The notes: generated by a model not told the origin, from the sequence alone. A stretch of DNA of 64,000 nucleotides from Lysobacter sp. (GCA_013141175.1 JABFRN010000001.1:372001-436000), one strand, 5' to 3'. Shown: positions 1-9,724, counted from the first letter of the stretch. Numbers and translations are program-made.

Positions 1-430
1 CGAGGTCGCCGCTTTTTTTCTGGACCAACGCCTGCACCGCATGAAACAACCGCTTGCCCCTTGCTCTCACAACGGGGCCATTGACCTGGGCGAAATCGGA
101 ATACTGCTGCAGCTCCCATTCGAGGGCCGAAAGCATCGACGTGACCTCGTTCAATCCCGCGATGACCCTGTTGGCGCCATCGATATCGTCGTCTTCGTTG
201 ACGCACCGGGCTAGCAGCGCCATCGATGTGACGATCCTGGTCGCACAACCATTGAAATCGTTGGCGACGCGCAGGAAAGCGCTCGCCCAGTACGATTCCC
301 ACTCTCTTTCCTTCGACATCCGTGCTTTCGCATACTCCAGCTTGCGGTTGATCACCAGACCCAGCACCAGGACGGCAAGCGGTGTCAGCAGGCTCGCGGA
401 GAGTTTGACCCACTCGAATGCATCGACCAT
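1..430 (-). CDS. Partial membrane protein of unknown function (3' end off the window)
   Basis: This reading frame starts with ATG at 430 and is still open at the left edge, giving 143 visible residues. The N-terminus has one hydrophobic segment at about residues 9-27 (LSASLLTPLAVLVLGLVINR), followed by a charged helical stretch (KLEYAKARMSKEREWESYWA). This looks like an N-terminally anchored protein with a cytoplasmic helical domain. I do not recognise the family. The frame has good local codon use and no competing frame explains the stretch. It lies upstream in orientation of nothing else visible, so its operon context is unknown. Confidence 0.6.
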   Translation of the reverse strand, partial: MVDAFEWVKLSASLLTPLAVLVLGLVINRKLEYAKARMSKEREWESYWASAFLRVANDFNGCATRIVTSMALLARCVNEDDDIDGANRVIAGLNEVTSMLSALEWELQQYSDFAQVNGPVVRARGKRLFHAVQALVQKKSGDL

Positions 431-522
431 CGCGCACCTCGTCCGGAATCAGCCGAAGAACACGCCCGCGTCCGGGCCGAAGCGCACGGTCTTCACATGC
501 ATCAACGGCAAACGACCAGGAC

Positions 523-936
523 CTAGGTCAGGTGGACCCGCATCCGCAGATCGTCGACATCACGCTTCCAGTCGTCCAGCCGCTCGGAATCGTCCCAAAG
601 CTCGAGAATCTCCGAGTCCGCGCCGAGGATCCGATCGATCGCGGCATGCGCTTTCAGCGCCAGCGTCGCAGACGGCTGCAGCTTGACCTTTTCGACCCAT
701 GCATCGACGTTCGCGGTGTAGCTGTTGCGTACGCCCCAGTGGCCCTGCAACCGTGCGATGGTTTCGATCGCAGCGAGCGCTTCTTCCGCATCGGAGGCGT
801 CCAGATACTCGCCGCCCGCCGCGAGCACCGTGTCGAGCGTGCGCTCGATCAGCGCCAGATCGCCTTGTTCTTCCAGTCCATACGCCCAATCGCAGGCCGT
901 ATCGTTGTCGAAAACACCCGTGCCCCATGCGCCCAT
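523..936 (-). CDS. DUF4259 domain protein
   Basis: A 137-residue protein starting MGAWGTGVFDNDTACDW, the signature N-terminus of the DUF4259 family (GxWGxGxFxND..DW). The rest is a helical repeat-like domain with paired Ala/Glu-rich helices. The frame extends 17 codons upstream, but those codons come from a small ATGATGGAA tandem repeat (MGSIISIISII), so the conserved MGAWG methionine is chosen as the start. The function of DUF4259 is not established. It has no signal peptide and is probably cytoplasmic. It lies 87 bases downstream of lgt on the same strand and may be read from the same transcript. Confidence 0.8.
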   Translation of the reverse strand: MGAWGTGVFDNDTACDWAYGLEEQGDLALIERTLDTVLAAGGEYLDASDAEEALAAIETIARLQGHWGVRNSYTANVDAWVEKVKLQPSATLALKAHAAIDRILGADSEILELWDDSERLDDWKRDVDDLRMRVHLT

Positions 937-955
937 GATCGTCCTTCGCAATCGA

Positions 956-981
956 ATGATGGAAATGATGGAAATGATGGA
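956..981. repeat. Short tandem repeat, unit ATGATGGAA, about 2.9 copies
   Basis: Three consecutive 9-base units (956-964, 965-973, 974-981) sit just upstream of the DUF4259 start codon, between it and lgt. In the minus strand this places TTCCATCAT repeats in the probable 5' leader of the DUF4259 gene. Confidence 0.8.
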
Positions 982-1023
982 TCCCAAAATAGTCGAATCC
1001 AGCGCCGCTGGACATCCTTCGAC

Positions 1024-1812
1024 TCAAGGCCGCGGGGACCGCCGCATCGCCCTCATCACCATGACGACACCCATCATCACGAAGGGCAGGCTCAGATACT
1101 GGCCGACACTGAACGACTGACCGGCCTCGTATGCTGCTTGCGGTGTCTTGAAGAATTCGACGAGGATGCGCGCCGAGAACACCAGCGCCATCAACACCCC
1201 GAACAGCAGGCCTTCCGGCGTTCGCTTGCCGCTGCGGCGATAGATGGCCCACAGCACGACAAAGATCAAGGCGTAAGCGATCGCCTCGTACAACTGCGCG
1301 GGATGACGCGGCAAGGCGTCGACGGACTCGAACACCACGCCCCATCGGCCCGATGTGGGAATGCCGACGATCTCGGAGTTTAGGAAATTCGCGACGCGCA
1401 CGAACACCGCACCGAGCGCGGCGGGCATCGATACCCGGTCGATCAACCAGAGAAACGGCAACCCGGGCCGTGTCGTGCGCGCTGCGAACCAGAGCGCCAG
1501 CAGCATGCCCAGCGCACCGCCGTGACTCGCCAACCCACCCTCCCAGATGCGCAGGATCGCCAACGGATGCGACAGGTAATACCCGGGCTCGTAGAACAGA
1601 CAGTGCACCAGTCGCGCGCCGATGACGGCGCCGAGCAGCGCATGGATCATCAAGCGCTCCGCGTTCTCACGGGGCACGCCCTCGGCCGCAAAAATGCGGC
1701 CGAGCATCCATTGTCCGACCAGGAACGCGCCCACGAACAGCAGGCCATACCAGCGGATCGCCAATGGCCCGGCGGAGAACAGGATGGGGTCGAATGTCCA
1801 ATGGATCAGCAT
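1024..1812 (-). CDS. lgt: Prolipoprotein diacylglyceryl transferase
   Basis: Lgt moves the diacylglyceryl group of phosphatidylglycerol onto the lipobox cysteine of prolipoproteins, the first step of lipoprotein maturation in the inner membrane. The 262-residue product has the usual length and about seven hydrophobic segments. The Lgt signature RVANFLNSEIVG is at residues 139-150, and the catalytic-site histidine motif ASHGG is at 95-99 (His97). GARLVHCLFY at 65-74 matches the conserved loop after the second membrane segment. The ATG at 1812 gives MLIHWTFDPI, close to the family N-terminus. Confidence 0.97.
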   Translation of the reverse strand: MLIHWTFDPILFSAGPLAIRWYGLLFVGAFLVGQWMLGRIFAAEGVPRENAERLMIHALLGAVIGARLVHCLFYEPGYYLSHPLAILRIWEGGLASHGGALGMLLALWFAARTTRPGLPFLWLIDRVSMPAALGAVFVRVANFLNSEIVGIPTSGRWGVVFESVDALPRHPAQLYEAIAYALIFVVLWAIYRRSGKRTPEGLLFGVLMALVFSARILVEFFKTPQAAYEAGQSFSVGQYLSLPFVMMGVVMVMRAMRRSPRP

Positions 1813-2221
1813 GGTCTTTGCGCTGCGCGGCAGCGCCGGGCGGAACGTGCAACCACGATCAATGCGCCGTGGTCGCGGTGGAATATCCGCACCATGGGCT
1901 TGCGCACCGGTCCGGTCATGTTTGCGTCGCCATCGATTCGCTGCATGGCGCAGTCTGTGGCCGGATCACCCCTTCGTCAATCGAACGGGACTTCCGGCCC
2001 ATGCGGCGCGCGACGTCTCGCAGGATGATCGGCCGGGCATCGGATTGACTCACTGCACTACATCTCGCGCATCCGCAGCGGATGCATGCATGGCACGACG
2101 ACCGACAGTCGCGGCTCCGGCCCCGGTCACATTTTTCGACGGCCGCCGTCATGGTCGCATGCGATCGGGAAAACGCACTTCGGATCGCAGCAGTTCCCTC
2201 TCTTTCCTGGAACCTTCGCTC
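1813..2221. other. Intergenic region, lgt / S41 peptidase divergent promoters
   Basis: About 400 bases between divergently transcribed lgt and the S41 peptidase gene. Short open frames exist on both strands, but none has a plausible start site, composition or recognisable product. I see no tRNA, repeat or clear terminator. It presumably holds promoters for both neighbours, but I cannot point to convincing -35/-10 pairs. Confidence 0.4.
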
Positions 2222-3523
2222 ATGAAACTCGTTGCAACCTCGCTCCTGTCGCTATCGCTTTCGCTCGCTCCGCTCTGCGCGAACGCGGACGAACTGCGTG
2301 CGAAGGAAACCTTCGCCGTGGTCTGGGAACGGCTGCAGAACAGCGGTTTCAACGGCAAGCAGGAAAGCCCCGACTGGACCGCACTCAAGGCCGAGCATCA
2401 ATCCGATATCGAAAGCGCGAAGGATATCGACGCTCTGCGCCGCGAGATCTCGGAATTGCTGGAAGCGCTGAAAGCGTCGCACCTCGAACTGATTCCATCC
2501 AGCGCTTTTCCGAAGAAGGGTGAAGCCCCGAAATCGGGCAACGCCGAGCTCGGCCTGCGCCTTGCGGTCATCGACAACCACCTCATGGTCGAACGCACCA
2601 TCCCCGGTCATGCGGCCTCATCCGCCGGGATTCGACCCGGCTGGATCGTGGAGAAAATCGGCAACTTCGATCTGGCCGGAGTCCTCGCAAAAAAGCACGC
2701 CGGCAAGTCGCTCAAACCGCGCGGACTCACCGTCCTGCAGCTGACCGTCAATGGCATGGTCAGCGCCATCGCACCGGGCACCACGCTGGATCTGCAGTTG
2801 CGCGATGCCGACGGCGGACTGCGCATGGTGGCCCTGACCGCCCGCGAGAACGCGCAGACGCAGACCGTGCTGCTGCCCAATCTTCCACCGCTGCCGCTGC
2901 GCTTCGAATCGCACAGGCTACCGGTTGCCGGCGGCTGCGTGCTGCAGGTGGAATACAGCCAGTGGGCGATGCCGGCCTACGACCAGTTGATGCAGACGTT
3001 GCGCGAGCACGGCGACTGCCGCGGCGTGATCATCGATCTGCGCGGCAACAGCGGCGGCCTGATCGCTTCGCTGAGCGCCATCAGCGGCCTGTTCGTCGAC
3101 AAGCCCGTGTCGCTGGGCACCATGATCACCACCGGCGGCGACCTCAAACTCACCGCGCTGCCGCGCGTGGTCGACAACGACGGCAAGGACATCCGCCGCT
3201 TCTCCGGCCCCCTTGCCATCCTCACCGATCGCGGTTCGGCCAGTTGCTCCGATATTTTCGCCGGTGGCCTGCAGGCACTCGGTCGCGCCCGCATCTTCGG
3301 CGATACCAGCGCCGGCATGGCGCTGGTATCGGCCAGCATCCCGTTGCCCTCGGGCGATCATCTGCTCTACCCGACCGCCGATTTCGTCGATCCCAACGGC
3401 CGCCGTATCGAAGGCGTCGGCGTGATTCCCGACACACCCAGCCCGCCGACCGCCCGCGCTCTGCGTGACGGTCGCGATCCCGCATTGGAAGCTGCTCTCG
3501 CCTGGATCGATACCTCGGCGTGA
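2222..3523 (+). CDS. Secreted S41-family peptidase with PDZ-like domain
   Basis: A 433-residue protein with a signal peptide (MKLVATSLLSLSLSLAPLCANA), so periplasmic or exported. A PDZ-like stretch lies around residues 110-210 (LMVERTIPGHAASSAGIRPG), followed by an S41/tail-specific protease core at about 235-410. The core contains GVIIDLRGNSGG (268-279) and the nucleophile region DRGSASCSDIFAGGLQ (336-351, probable Ser341). The GKG lysine motif that completes the Ser/Lys dyad in CtpA/Prc is not obvious: the equivalent stretch reads GDTSAGMALVS. It may therefore be a tricorn/IRBP-like S41 member or less active. The start is the ATG before the signal sequence; the open frame upstream is intergenic. 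Confidence 0.85.
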   Translation: MKLVATSLLSLSLSLAPLCANADELRAKETFAVVWERLQNSGFNGKQESPDWTALKAEHQSDIESAKDIDALRREISELLEALKASHLELIPSSAFPKKGEAPKSGNAELGLRLAVIDNHLMVERTIPGHAASSAGIRPGWIVEKIGNFDLAGVLAKKHAGKSLKPRGLTVLQLTVNGMVSAIAPGTTLDLQLRDADGGLRMVALTARENAQTQTVLLPNLPPLPLRFESHRLPVAGGCVLQVEYSQWAMPAYDQLMQTLREHGDCRGVIIDLRGNSGGLIASLSAISGLFVDKPVSLGTMITTGGDLKLTALPRVVDNDGKDIRRFSGPLAILTDRGSASCSDIFAGGLQALGRARIFGDTSAGMALVSASIPLPSGDHLLYPTADFVDPNGRRIEGVGVIPDTPSPPTARALRDGRDPALEAALAWIDTSA

Positions 3524-3576
3524 TGCGCAAGCCTTATCATCCTTTCCGCTTCACTTTCACGATATCGGAGTCGCAC

Positions 3577-4368
3577 ATGACACTGTTGAACCGTACCACC
3601 ATGGCCGTCGGCCTCGCGCTCGCCCTCTCGCCGCTCGCTCATGCAACCGAAATGCCGGCCACCGCGCTACCGGCCGCACGCAGTCTGATCGATGCGCATA
3701 TCGCCGCGTCCGGTGGTGCCGAAGCCTATGCCAAGAGCGGCGACGGCACCACCAAAGTCCAGATGGAGATCGTCGAGAACGGCATGAAGCTGGACATGAC
3801 GATGTACGGACGCGGCAGCGACCGCGCATCGCTGATGGCGATCCCGGGCGCTGGCGACTTCCGTAGCGGCTACACCGGCGGCGTCGCGTGGTCGATGGAC
3901 CCGATGAACGGTCCGCGCCTGCTCGACGGCAGGGAGCGCGAACAGATCGTCGAACAGGGCGATCCCAGGATCAGCATGCGCGACCCCGGCTTGGTCGCTT
4001 CGGCAACGACAGTCGCCCTGTCGGAATCGGAAGGCCGCCCGTGCTACCGCGTCGAAATCAAATGGACATCGGGCCGCGAAACCATCGACTGCTACGGCAC
4101 CGAGGACGGCCTGCTGTTGTCGACCGAATCGGTGATCGCATCCCCGATGGGCGATATGAAGCAGGTCAGCCACATGTCCGAGTACAAAAGTTTCGGCGCG
4201 GTCAAACTGCCCAGCAAGATGAAAGGCAAGGCGGCAGGCATGACCCAGCTCATCACGATCCAGTCTTACGATCCTGCGGCGCCGGCAGCCGAAGTATTCG
4301 CTCTGCCGACGGCGATCGAGGCGCTGGTCAAGAAATCGGCCACCGCGACGTCGACACAATCGAACTGA
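3577..4368 (+). CDS. Secreted protein of unknown function, LolA-like fold possible
   Basis: A 263-residue protein with a signal peptide (MTLLNRTTMAVGLALALSPLAHA), starting at the ATG at 3577, 53 bases after the S41 gene. The mature part starts with a helix (ARSLIDAHIAASGGAEAYAK), then alternates short strands such as TKVQMEIVENGMKLDMTMYG and IDCYGTEDGLLLSTESV. This resembles the half-barrel of LolA/LppX-type periplasmic proteins. No catalytic motif is visible. It is probably co-transcribed with the S41 peptidase and ends before a strong terminator. The LolA-like idea is an inference from strand pattern only. Confidence 0.75.
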   Translation: MTLLNRTTMAVGLALALSPLAHATEMPATALPAARSLIDAHIAASGGAEAYAKSGDGTTKVQMEIVENGMKLDMTMYGRGSDRASLMAIPGAGDFRSGYTGGVAWSMDPMNGPRLLDGREREQIVEQGDPRISMRDPGLVASATTVALSESEGRPCYRVEIKWTSGRETIDCYGTEDGLLLSTESVIASPMGDMKQVSHMSEYKSFGAVKLPSKMKGKAAGMTQLITIQSYDPAAPAAEVFALPTAIEALVKKSATATSTQSN

Positions 4369-4394
4369 CGCGAACCGCAAGCATCGTCGAAACG

Positions 4395-4421
4395 AAGAGG
4401 CCCGCACGACGCGGGCCTCTT
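4395..4421. terminator. Bidirectional rho-independent terminator between convergent genes
   Basis: A perfect 11-base-pair stem (AAGAGGCCCGC / GCGGGCCTCTT) with a 5-base loop lies between the plus-strand secreted protein gene and the minus-strand DAHP synthase gene. The A- and T-rich ends allow it to work for both. Confidence 0.85.
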
Positions 4422-4458
4422 ATTGTCATCGTCTGGGCATCTGCGCCCGACTCGGAAC

Positions 4459-5859
4459 TCAGAGCATCGTCGGCGCATTGATCTGCGCCTGCTTGCGCAC
4501 GATCAGCATTGCGATTTCCAGCGCCTGCTCGTAGTTGAGCCGTGGATCGACCGTAGTGCGATAGGCACGCTCCAGATCGATCTCGGTGAGATCGCGCGCG
4601 CCGCCGGTGCATTCGGTCACGTCCTCTCCGGTGAGTTCCAGATGTACGCCGCCGAGACGCGTGCCCACCGCCGCATGCAGCTCGAACGCCTGCTCCAACT
4701 CGCTGCGGATGTTGGCGAAACGGCGGGTCTTGAAGCCGTTGCTGGTGGACTCGGTATTGCCGTGCATCGGGTCGCAGATCCACAGCACGCGGCGTCCATC
4801 GCGCTTCATCGCTTCCAGCAACGGCGGCAATTTCTCGGCGATCGACCCGGCGCTCATGCGATGGATCAGGCTGAGGCGACCGGGCTCGTCGTTCGGGTTG
4901 AGCACGTCGATCAAGCGCAGCAACTGATCCGGCGACACCGATGGACCGACCTTGATCGCGATCGGATTGCGGATGCCGCGGAAATATTCGGTATGCGCGC
5001 CATCGACTGCGGCGGTGCGCATACCGATCCACGGAAAATGCGTGCCGAGGTTGAACCAGCCGGATTGGCGCGGCACCTGGCGGGTCACGCCTTCCTCGTA
5101 CGGCAGCAACAGCGCTTCATGCGACGTGTAGAACTCGACGCTGCGCAGATTGTGCAGCGACGACCCCGACAGCGTCTCCATGAAACGCACGGCATCGCCG
5201 ATGCCGGCCACCATCTTCTGATACTCCTCGGCGAGCGGCGAATGGCCGACCCAACCGAGATTCCAGTATTCGGGGTGATGCAGATCGGCGAATCCGTCGT
5301 CGATCAGCGCGCGAATGAAGTTCATCGTCATCGCCGAACGCGCATGGGCTTTGATCATGCGACGCGGGTCCGCGACACGGGCTTCCGATGTGAATTCCGG
5401 CCCGTTGACGATATCTCCGCGATAGCTGGGCAATATCACGCCATCCCGGGTTTCCATATCGGCCGAGCGCGGCTTGGCATACTGGCCCGCGAAACGACCG
5501 ACGCGTACCACCGGCAACCGCAGGCCGTGGACGAGCACCAGGCTCATCTGCAGCAACACCTTGAGGCGGTTGGAAATCACTTCCGGTGTGCAGTCGTCGA
5601 AAATCTCGGCGCAGTCGCCTCCCTGCAGCAGGAAGCGCTTGCCTTCCTGCGCTTCCGCCAATTGCTGGCGCAGATTCATCACTTCGCGTGAAGTGACCAG
5701 CGGCGGCAGCGCGTGAAGTTCGCCCAGCACGCCTTCAAGCTGTTGCGCGTCGCCGTAAGCCGGTTGCTGCAGCGCCTGGCGATCGCGCCAACTGGCGGGA
5801 GTCCAGCCTTCTGGTGGCAAGACGGCGGATTGGAGTGCTTCGGAGCGTATGCGGGGCAT
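4459..5859 (-). CDS. Class II 3-deoxy-7-phosphoheptulonate (DAHP) synthase
   Basis: This enzyme condenses phosphoenolpyruvate and erythrose 4-phosphate to DAHP, the first step of the shikimate pathway. The product of about 466 residues has class II (plant/AroAII) features: GWTPASWRDRQALQQPAY near the N-terminus, LLQGGDCAE, GQYAKPRS, RGDIVNGPEFT, the SHEALLLPYE region and DPMHGNT. These cover metal and substrate ligands including the conserved Cys, Arg/Lys and His. Length fits the family. A TTG at 5868 would add three residues, but an AGG element lies 9 bases before the ATG at 5859, so that ATG is preferred. It is a single gene facing a shared terminator. Confidence 0.95.
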   Translation of the reverse strand: MPRIRSEALQSAVLPPEGWTPASWRDRQALQQPAYGDAQQLEGVLGELHALPPLVTSREVMNLRQQLAEAQEGKRFLLQGGDCAEIFDDCTPEVISNRLKVLLQMSLVLVHGLRLPVVRVGRFAGQYAKPRSADMETRDGVILPSYRGDIVNGPEFTSEARVADPRRMIKAHARSAMTMNFIRALIDDGFADLHHPEYWNLGWVGHSPLAEEYQKMVAGIGDAVRFMETLSGSSLHNLRSVEFYTSHEALLLPYEEGVTRQVPRQSGWFNLGTHFPWIGMRTAAVDGAHTEYFRGIRNPIAIKVGPSVSPDQLLRLIDVLNPNDEPGRLSLIHRMSAGSIAEKLPPLLEAMKRDGRRVLWICDPMHGNTESTSNGFKTRRFANIRSELEQAFELHAAVGTRLGGVHLELTGEDVTECTGGARDLTEIDLERAYRTTVDPRLNYEQALEIAMLIVRKQAQINAPTML

Positions 5860-6001
5860 CTTCTTCAACCTGACGAACGAATCGATTTCAATGAACGGCT
5901 TTCAGTGTGCGGCAGTGAGTGGCATTACGGTCAAATCCAGGCAGGCCTGCACGATCCAGGCCGGCGACGCCACAAGTTCCTCGATGAAGCTCGTTGGCGC
6001 A

Positions 6002-6517
6002 TCAAGCCGCATCACGTCGCTTGAACGCAGCCAGCAGCGCCCAGGCAGTGAGCCCCACGAAACACAACAAGCTCCACGCCGGCATCGACAGTCCCAGGAA
6101 CGTCCAATCGACCTTGGCGCATTCGCCGGAGCCGGTCAGCACTTTGCGGACAACGTCGGTGAGTGGATTGGTTTCCATCATGAACTGGAGCGGTGGCCCG
6201 CACTCCGGGACCTGATCCTCGGGCAGCGTGGTCAGCCAGACATGGCGCCCGGCGATACCGAGCCCGATGCCGGCGGGAATGAGCGCAAGCAGACCGTAGA
6301 TCCTGCGTCCCCAGATACCCTTGGGGGCATGCAGCCCGCCGAGCAGAAAAACAACGCCGAGACCCGCGAATGCGATGCGCTGGAAGATGCACAGCGGACA
6401 GGGATTGAGCCCCCACCAGTCCTGGGACAGGACCGCAAAACCGATCAAGCCCATACAGACCACGAAACCCAGCAGGCACTGGGAACGGAACGACCAGCGG
6501 AAGAGATTCAGTTGCAT
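6002..6517 (-). CDS. dsbB: Disulfide bond formation protein B
   Basis: DsbB re-oxidises periplasmic DsbA and passes electrons to quinone in the inner membrane. The 171-residue protein has four hydrophobic segments. The first periplasmic loop carries the redox pair CPLC (Cys40, Cys43) in NPCPLCIFQR. The second periplasmic loop carries Cys106 (PECGPP) and Cys133 (GECAKVDW). The start chosen is the ATG giving MQLNLFRW; an upstream in-frame extension has no conserved residues. It stands alone between the DAHP synthase gene and the alpha operon terminator. Confidence 0.95.
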   Translation of the reverse strand: MQLNLFRWSFRSQCLLGFVVCMGLIGFAVLSQDWWGLNPCPLCIFQRIAFAGLGVVFLLGGLHAPKGIWGRRIYGLLALIPAGIGLGIAGRHVWLTTLPEDQVPECGPPLQFMMETNPLTDVVRKVLTGSGECAKVDWTFLGLSMPAWSLLCFVGLTAWALLAAFKRRDAA

Positions 6518-6624
6518 GCGTGAGGGCGCGTCGGCGCAGGGTGAGGACGGTATGACAAGGACCTGCATCAGCCGGTGGAGTTCCAGATCCGTGATGCGGG
6601 GGCTTTACCCGGAGCCAAGATAGC

Positions 6625-6648
6625 AAAAACCCCGACAAATGCCGGGGT
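6625..6648 (-). terminator. Rho-independent terminator of the alpha (rpsM-rplQ) operon
   Basis: Reading the minus strand, ACCCCG...CGGGGT forms a stem followed by five T residues, about 75 bases after the rplQ stop. It is well placed to end the long ribosomal transcript before dsbB. Confidence 0.8.
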
Positions 6649-6722
6649 CTTCGTCATAACAACCGCTCAGGTACTGATGCCCCGTACGGCGACCATCCAT
6701 GAGAACGGTCGACCGGACGCGA

Positions 6723-7094
6723 TCAGGCCGCTGCTTCGGGACGATCGACCAGCTCGACATACGCCATCGGGGCATTGTCGCCGTCGCGGAAGCCGCACTT
6801 CAGGATGCGCAGATAACCGCCCGGGCGCTCGCGGTACCGCGGGCCGAGGGTGGTGAACAACGTACCCACCGCTTCCTTGTCGCGCAGACGCGAGAAAGCG
6901 AGGCGGCGATTGGCGACGCCGTCGATCTTCGACAACGTGATCAGCGGCTCGGCGACGCGACGGAGTTCCTTCGCTTTCGGCAGCGTGGTGCGGATCAGGC
7001 CGTGCTTGATCAGCGAGGAAGCCATATTGCGGAACATCGCTTCGCGATGAGCGCTGGTGCGGCTGAATTTGCGTCCGGATTTCAGGTGGCGCAT
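6723..7094 (-). CDS. rplQ: 50S ribosomal protein L17
   Basis: A 123-residue protein starting [20 protein letters not shown], the hallmark of bacterial L17, with the conserved [18 protein letters not shown] segment. L17 sits near the peptide exit region of the large subunit. It is the last gene of the alpha operon, 65 bases after rpoA, and is followed by a terminator. The length matches the family. Confidence 0.98.
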   Translation of the reverse strand: MRHLKSGRKFSRTSAHREAMFRNMASSLIKHGLIRTTLPKAKELRRVAEPLITLSKIDGVANRRLAFSRLRDKEAVGTLFTTLGPRYRERPGGYLRILKCGFRDGDNAPMAYVELVDRPEAAA

Positions 7095-7159
7095 GGTCGT
7101 GATTCCTGGTTATCCCCGGCACCCGGTGCCGGGATCATGATTCGTGTTCTAGCGAAGAC

Positions 7160-8158
7160 TCAGCCCAGCATGCCGTGGGCGGCGATACCGGCGGGCGGCC
7201 AATTTTCGAGCTTCATGCCGAGCGACAAACCGCGCTGGGCAAGGACTTCCTTGATCTCGGTCAGCGATTTCTTGCCAAGATTCGGGGTCTTCAGCAGCTC
7301 GACCTCGGTTTTCTGGATCAGGTCGCCGACGTAATAGATGCTCTCGGCCTTAAGGCAGTTGGCCGAACGCACCGTCAGTTCGAGATCGTCGATCGGACGC
7401 AGCAGGATCGGGTCGACCCCGGTCGCGGCCGGCTTGGCGGCGCCACGGTCGCGGTGCGTGAAGTCGCCGAATACCGACAACTGGTCGGTCAGGATGTCGG
7501 CAGCGGTGCGCACCGCTTCCTCGGCGTCGATCGTGCCGTTGGTTTCGATATCGAGGACCAGCTTGTCGAGGTCGGTGCGCTGTTCGACGCGGGCCGCTTC
7601 GACTTCATAGGCAACGCGGCGAACCGGCGAGAACGATGCATCCAGCATCAGGCGACCGATCGCACGGGTCTCTTCGTCCGGGCGGCGACGGGCAGCGGCC
7701 GGCTGATAGCCGAAGCCGCGCTCGATCTTCAGGCGCATGTTCAGCGCAGCGTCTTTGGTCAAATGCGCGATCACGTGGTCGGTGTTGAGGATCTCGACGT
7801 TGTGGTCGGTCTTGATGTCGCCTGCGGTGACCACGCCCGGGCCTTGCTTGTTCAGGCTCAGGGTGGCGACCTCGCCAGTACCCATGCGAATCGCGACATC
7901 CTTGAGATTCAGCAGCACTTCCAGTACATCTTCCTGCAAGCCTTCGACCGTGGTGTACTCGTGCAGCACGCCATCCATCTCGACTTCGGTGATTGCGAAG
8001 CCGGGGATCGAAGACAGCAGCACTCGGCGAAGCGCATTGCCGAGGGTGTGGCCGTAGCCACGTTCCAGCGGTTCGATCACAACCTTGGCGCGGTTGCCGG
8101 CAAGGCGCTCGATCTGCGGAGCGCGCGGACGCAGGACCTGGTTGGCGGATACCGTCAT
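7160..8158 (-). CDS. rpoA: DNA-directed RNA polymerase subunit alpha
   Basis: A 332-residue protein. The N-terminal assembly domain includes [20 protein letters not shown] and the dimerisation and beta/beta' contact surfaces. After a short linker comes the C-terminal domain for UP elements and activators ([18 protein letters not shown], then [20 protein letters not shown]). It starts at [17 protein letters not shown]; the in-frame upstream codons are intergenic. It lies between rpsD and rplQ as in other gammaproteobacteria. Confidence 0.98.
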   Translation of the reverse strand: MTVSANQVLRPRAPQIERLAGNRAKVVIEPLERGYGHTLGNALRRVLLSSIPGFAITEVEMDGVLHEYTTVEGLQEDVLEVLLNLKDVAIRMGTGEVATLSLNKQGPGVVTAGDIKTDHNVEILNTDHVIAHLTKDAALNMRLKIERGFGYQPAAARRRPDEETRAIGRLMLDASFSPVRRVAYEVEAARVEQRTDLDKLVLDIETNGTIDAEEAVRTAADILTDQLSVFGDFTHRDRGAAKPAATGVDPILLRPIDDLELTVRSANCLKAESIYYVGDLIQKTEVELLKTPNLGKKSLTEIKEVLAQRGLSLGMKLENWPPAGIAAHGMLG

Positions 8159-8307
8159 CTTTTGATGTCTCCTGGAGCCGGGGCCTCGCGGCCTCAGCGG
8201 TGTTTCGGGGGCCTCCCCGGGCAAGGGAGGCGGCCGGTGCGCGACGCGCGACGACCGTGGGGGTGGGAGTCTCGCTGCCGGTGGTACCGGCAGCGTCTCG
8301 CCGTCGC

Positions 8308-8934
8308 TTACTTCGAATACAACTCGACGATCAGCGCTTCATTGATATCAGCCGGCAAATCGCCGCGATCCGGCACAGCCTTGAACACGCCAGCGAATTT
8401 CTTGCTGTCGACTTCGATCCAACCCGGGGTCAGATCCATGGTCGAAGCGACATTCAGCGCTTCCTGCACGCACATCTGCTTCTGCGCGCGCTCGGACAGA
8501 GTGATCGCGTCGCCTGCCTTGACCTGGTAGGACGGCAGGTTCACCGACTTGCCATTGACCAATACACCGCGATGCGACACCAGCTGCCGTGCAGCCGGGC
8601 GCGTCACCGCAAAGCCCATGCGATAGATGACGTTGTCGAGACGGGTCTCGAGCAATTGCAGCAAGTTCTCGCCGGTGTTGCCTTTCTTCGTCGAGGCTTT
8701 CTTGTAGTAATTGCGGAACTGGCGTTCCAGCAGACCGTAGATACGCTTGACCTTCTGCTTTTCGCGCAGCTGGGTGGCGTAATCGGACAGCTTGCCCTTG
8801 CGCGAAGCGCCGTGCTGGCCGGGCTTCTGCTCGAGCTTGCACTTCGAGTCGAGCGCGCGGGCGGGCGACTTCAGACTGAGGTCGGCGCCCTCGCGACGGG
8901 CGAGTTTGCAGGTGGGACCGATATAACGAGCCAT
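8308..8934 (-). CDS. rpsD: 30S ribosomal protein S4
   Basis: A 208-residue protein starting [19 protein letters not shown], with the S4 RNA-binding domain in the second half ([34 protein letters not shown]). S4 nucleates 30S assembly by binding 16S rRNA. In E. coli it also represses translation of the alpha operon; the same regulation here is only an inference from gene order. The 149-base gap before rpoA contains no obvious terminator. Confidence 0.98.
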   Translation of the reverse strand: MARYIGPTCKLARREGADLSLKSPARALDSKCKLEQKPGQHGASRKGKLSDYATQLREKQKVKRIYGLLERQFRNYYKKASTKKGNTGENLLQLLETRLDNVIYRMGFAVTRPAARQLVSHRGVLVNGKSVNLPSYQVKAGDAITLSERAQKQMCVQEALNVASTMDLTPGWIEVDSKKFAGVFKAVPDRGDLPADINEALIVELYSK

Positions 8935-8962
8935 GGTGGTTTCTGCTCCTCAGGCCGTCGCG

Positions 8963-9355
8963 TTAAACGCGACGCTTTTTCGGCGGACGGCACCCGTTGT
9001 GCGGGATGGGCGTCACGTCGATGATGTTGATGATCTTGTAGCCGACGCTGTTCAACGAACGCACGGCCGATTCGCGACCCGGGCCCGGGCCCTTGATCCG
9101 CACTTCCAACGCCTTCAGCCCGTAATCGAGCGCGGCCTTTCCGGCCTTTTCGGCAGCGACCTGCGCGGCGAACGGCGTCGACTTGCGCGAACCACGAAAA
9201 CCCGCGCCGCCCGACGTTGCCCACGAGAGCGCATTGCCTTGGCGATCGGTGATCGTGACGATGGTGTTGTTGAACGAAGCATGGACGTGGGCGATGCCGT
9301 CGGTGACGACCCGCTTGATCTTCTTCTTGGTTTTGTTTGCTGCCGGCTTGGCCAT
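8963..9355 (-). CDS. rpsK: 30S ribosomal protein S11
   Basis: A 130-residue protein with [37 protein letters not shown] and the basic end [10 protein letters not shown] typical of S11, which lines the platform near the mRNA exit. It is 12 bases downstream of rpsM in the alpha operon. Confidence 0.98.
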   Translation of the reverse strand: MAKPAANKTKKKIKRVVTDGIAHVHASFNNTIVTITDRQGNALSWATSGGAGFRGSRKSTPFAAQVAAEKAGKAALDYGLKALEVRIKGPGPGRESAVRSLNSVGYKIINIIDVTPIPHNGCRPPKKRRV

Positions 9356-9367
9356 GATCGTTGCCCC

Positions 9368-9724
9368 TTACTTCTTGATGGCCTTGCGCGGACCCTTGCG
9401 GGTACGTGCATTGGTCCGGGTACGCTGGCCGCGGAGCGGCAGGCCACGACGATGACGCAAGCCGCGGTAGCAGCCCAGGTCCATCAGGCGTTTGATAGCC
9501 ATGCCCACTTCACGACGGAGGTCGCCCTCGACCGTGATCTTGCCGATTTCGGCGCGGAGACGCTCGACCTCGGATTCGGACAGGTCGCGGATCTTGGTGC
9601 TCGAAGTGACGCCTGCAGCCTCGCAGACCTGCTTCGAACGGGTACGGCCAATGCCGTAGATGCTTTGCAGCCCGACCCAGACGTGTTTCTGGGCAGGCAG
9701 GTTGACACCTGCAATACGCGCCAT
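9368..9724 (-). CDS. rpsM: 30S ribosomal protein S13
   Basis: A 118-residue protein starting [20 protein letters not shown], with the C-terminal [18 protein letters not shown] tail that contacts tRNA in the P site and intersubunit bridges. The open frame runs 42 codons further upstream into non-coding leader; the conserved MARIAGV methionine is the start. It is the first gene of the alpha operon, separated from secY by a 424-base gap that has its own terminator and a candidate promoter. Confidence 0.98.
   Translation of the reverse strand: MARIAGVNLPAQKHVWVGLQSIYGIGRTRSKQVCEAAGVTSSTKIRDLSESEVERLRAEIGKITVEGDLRREVGMAIKRLMDLGCYRGLRHRRGLPLRGQRTRTNARTRKGPRKAIKK

Noticed and set aside
5713-6024. 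Plus-strand frames around the DAHP synthase start
   Set aside because: They overlap the conserved enzyme in antisense and show no family resemblance.
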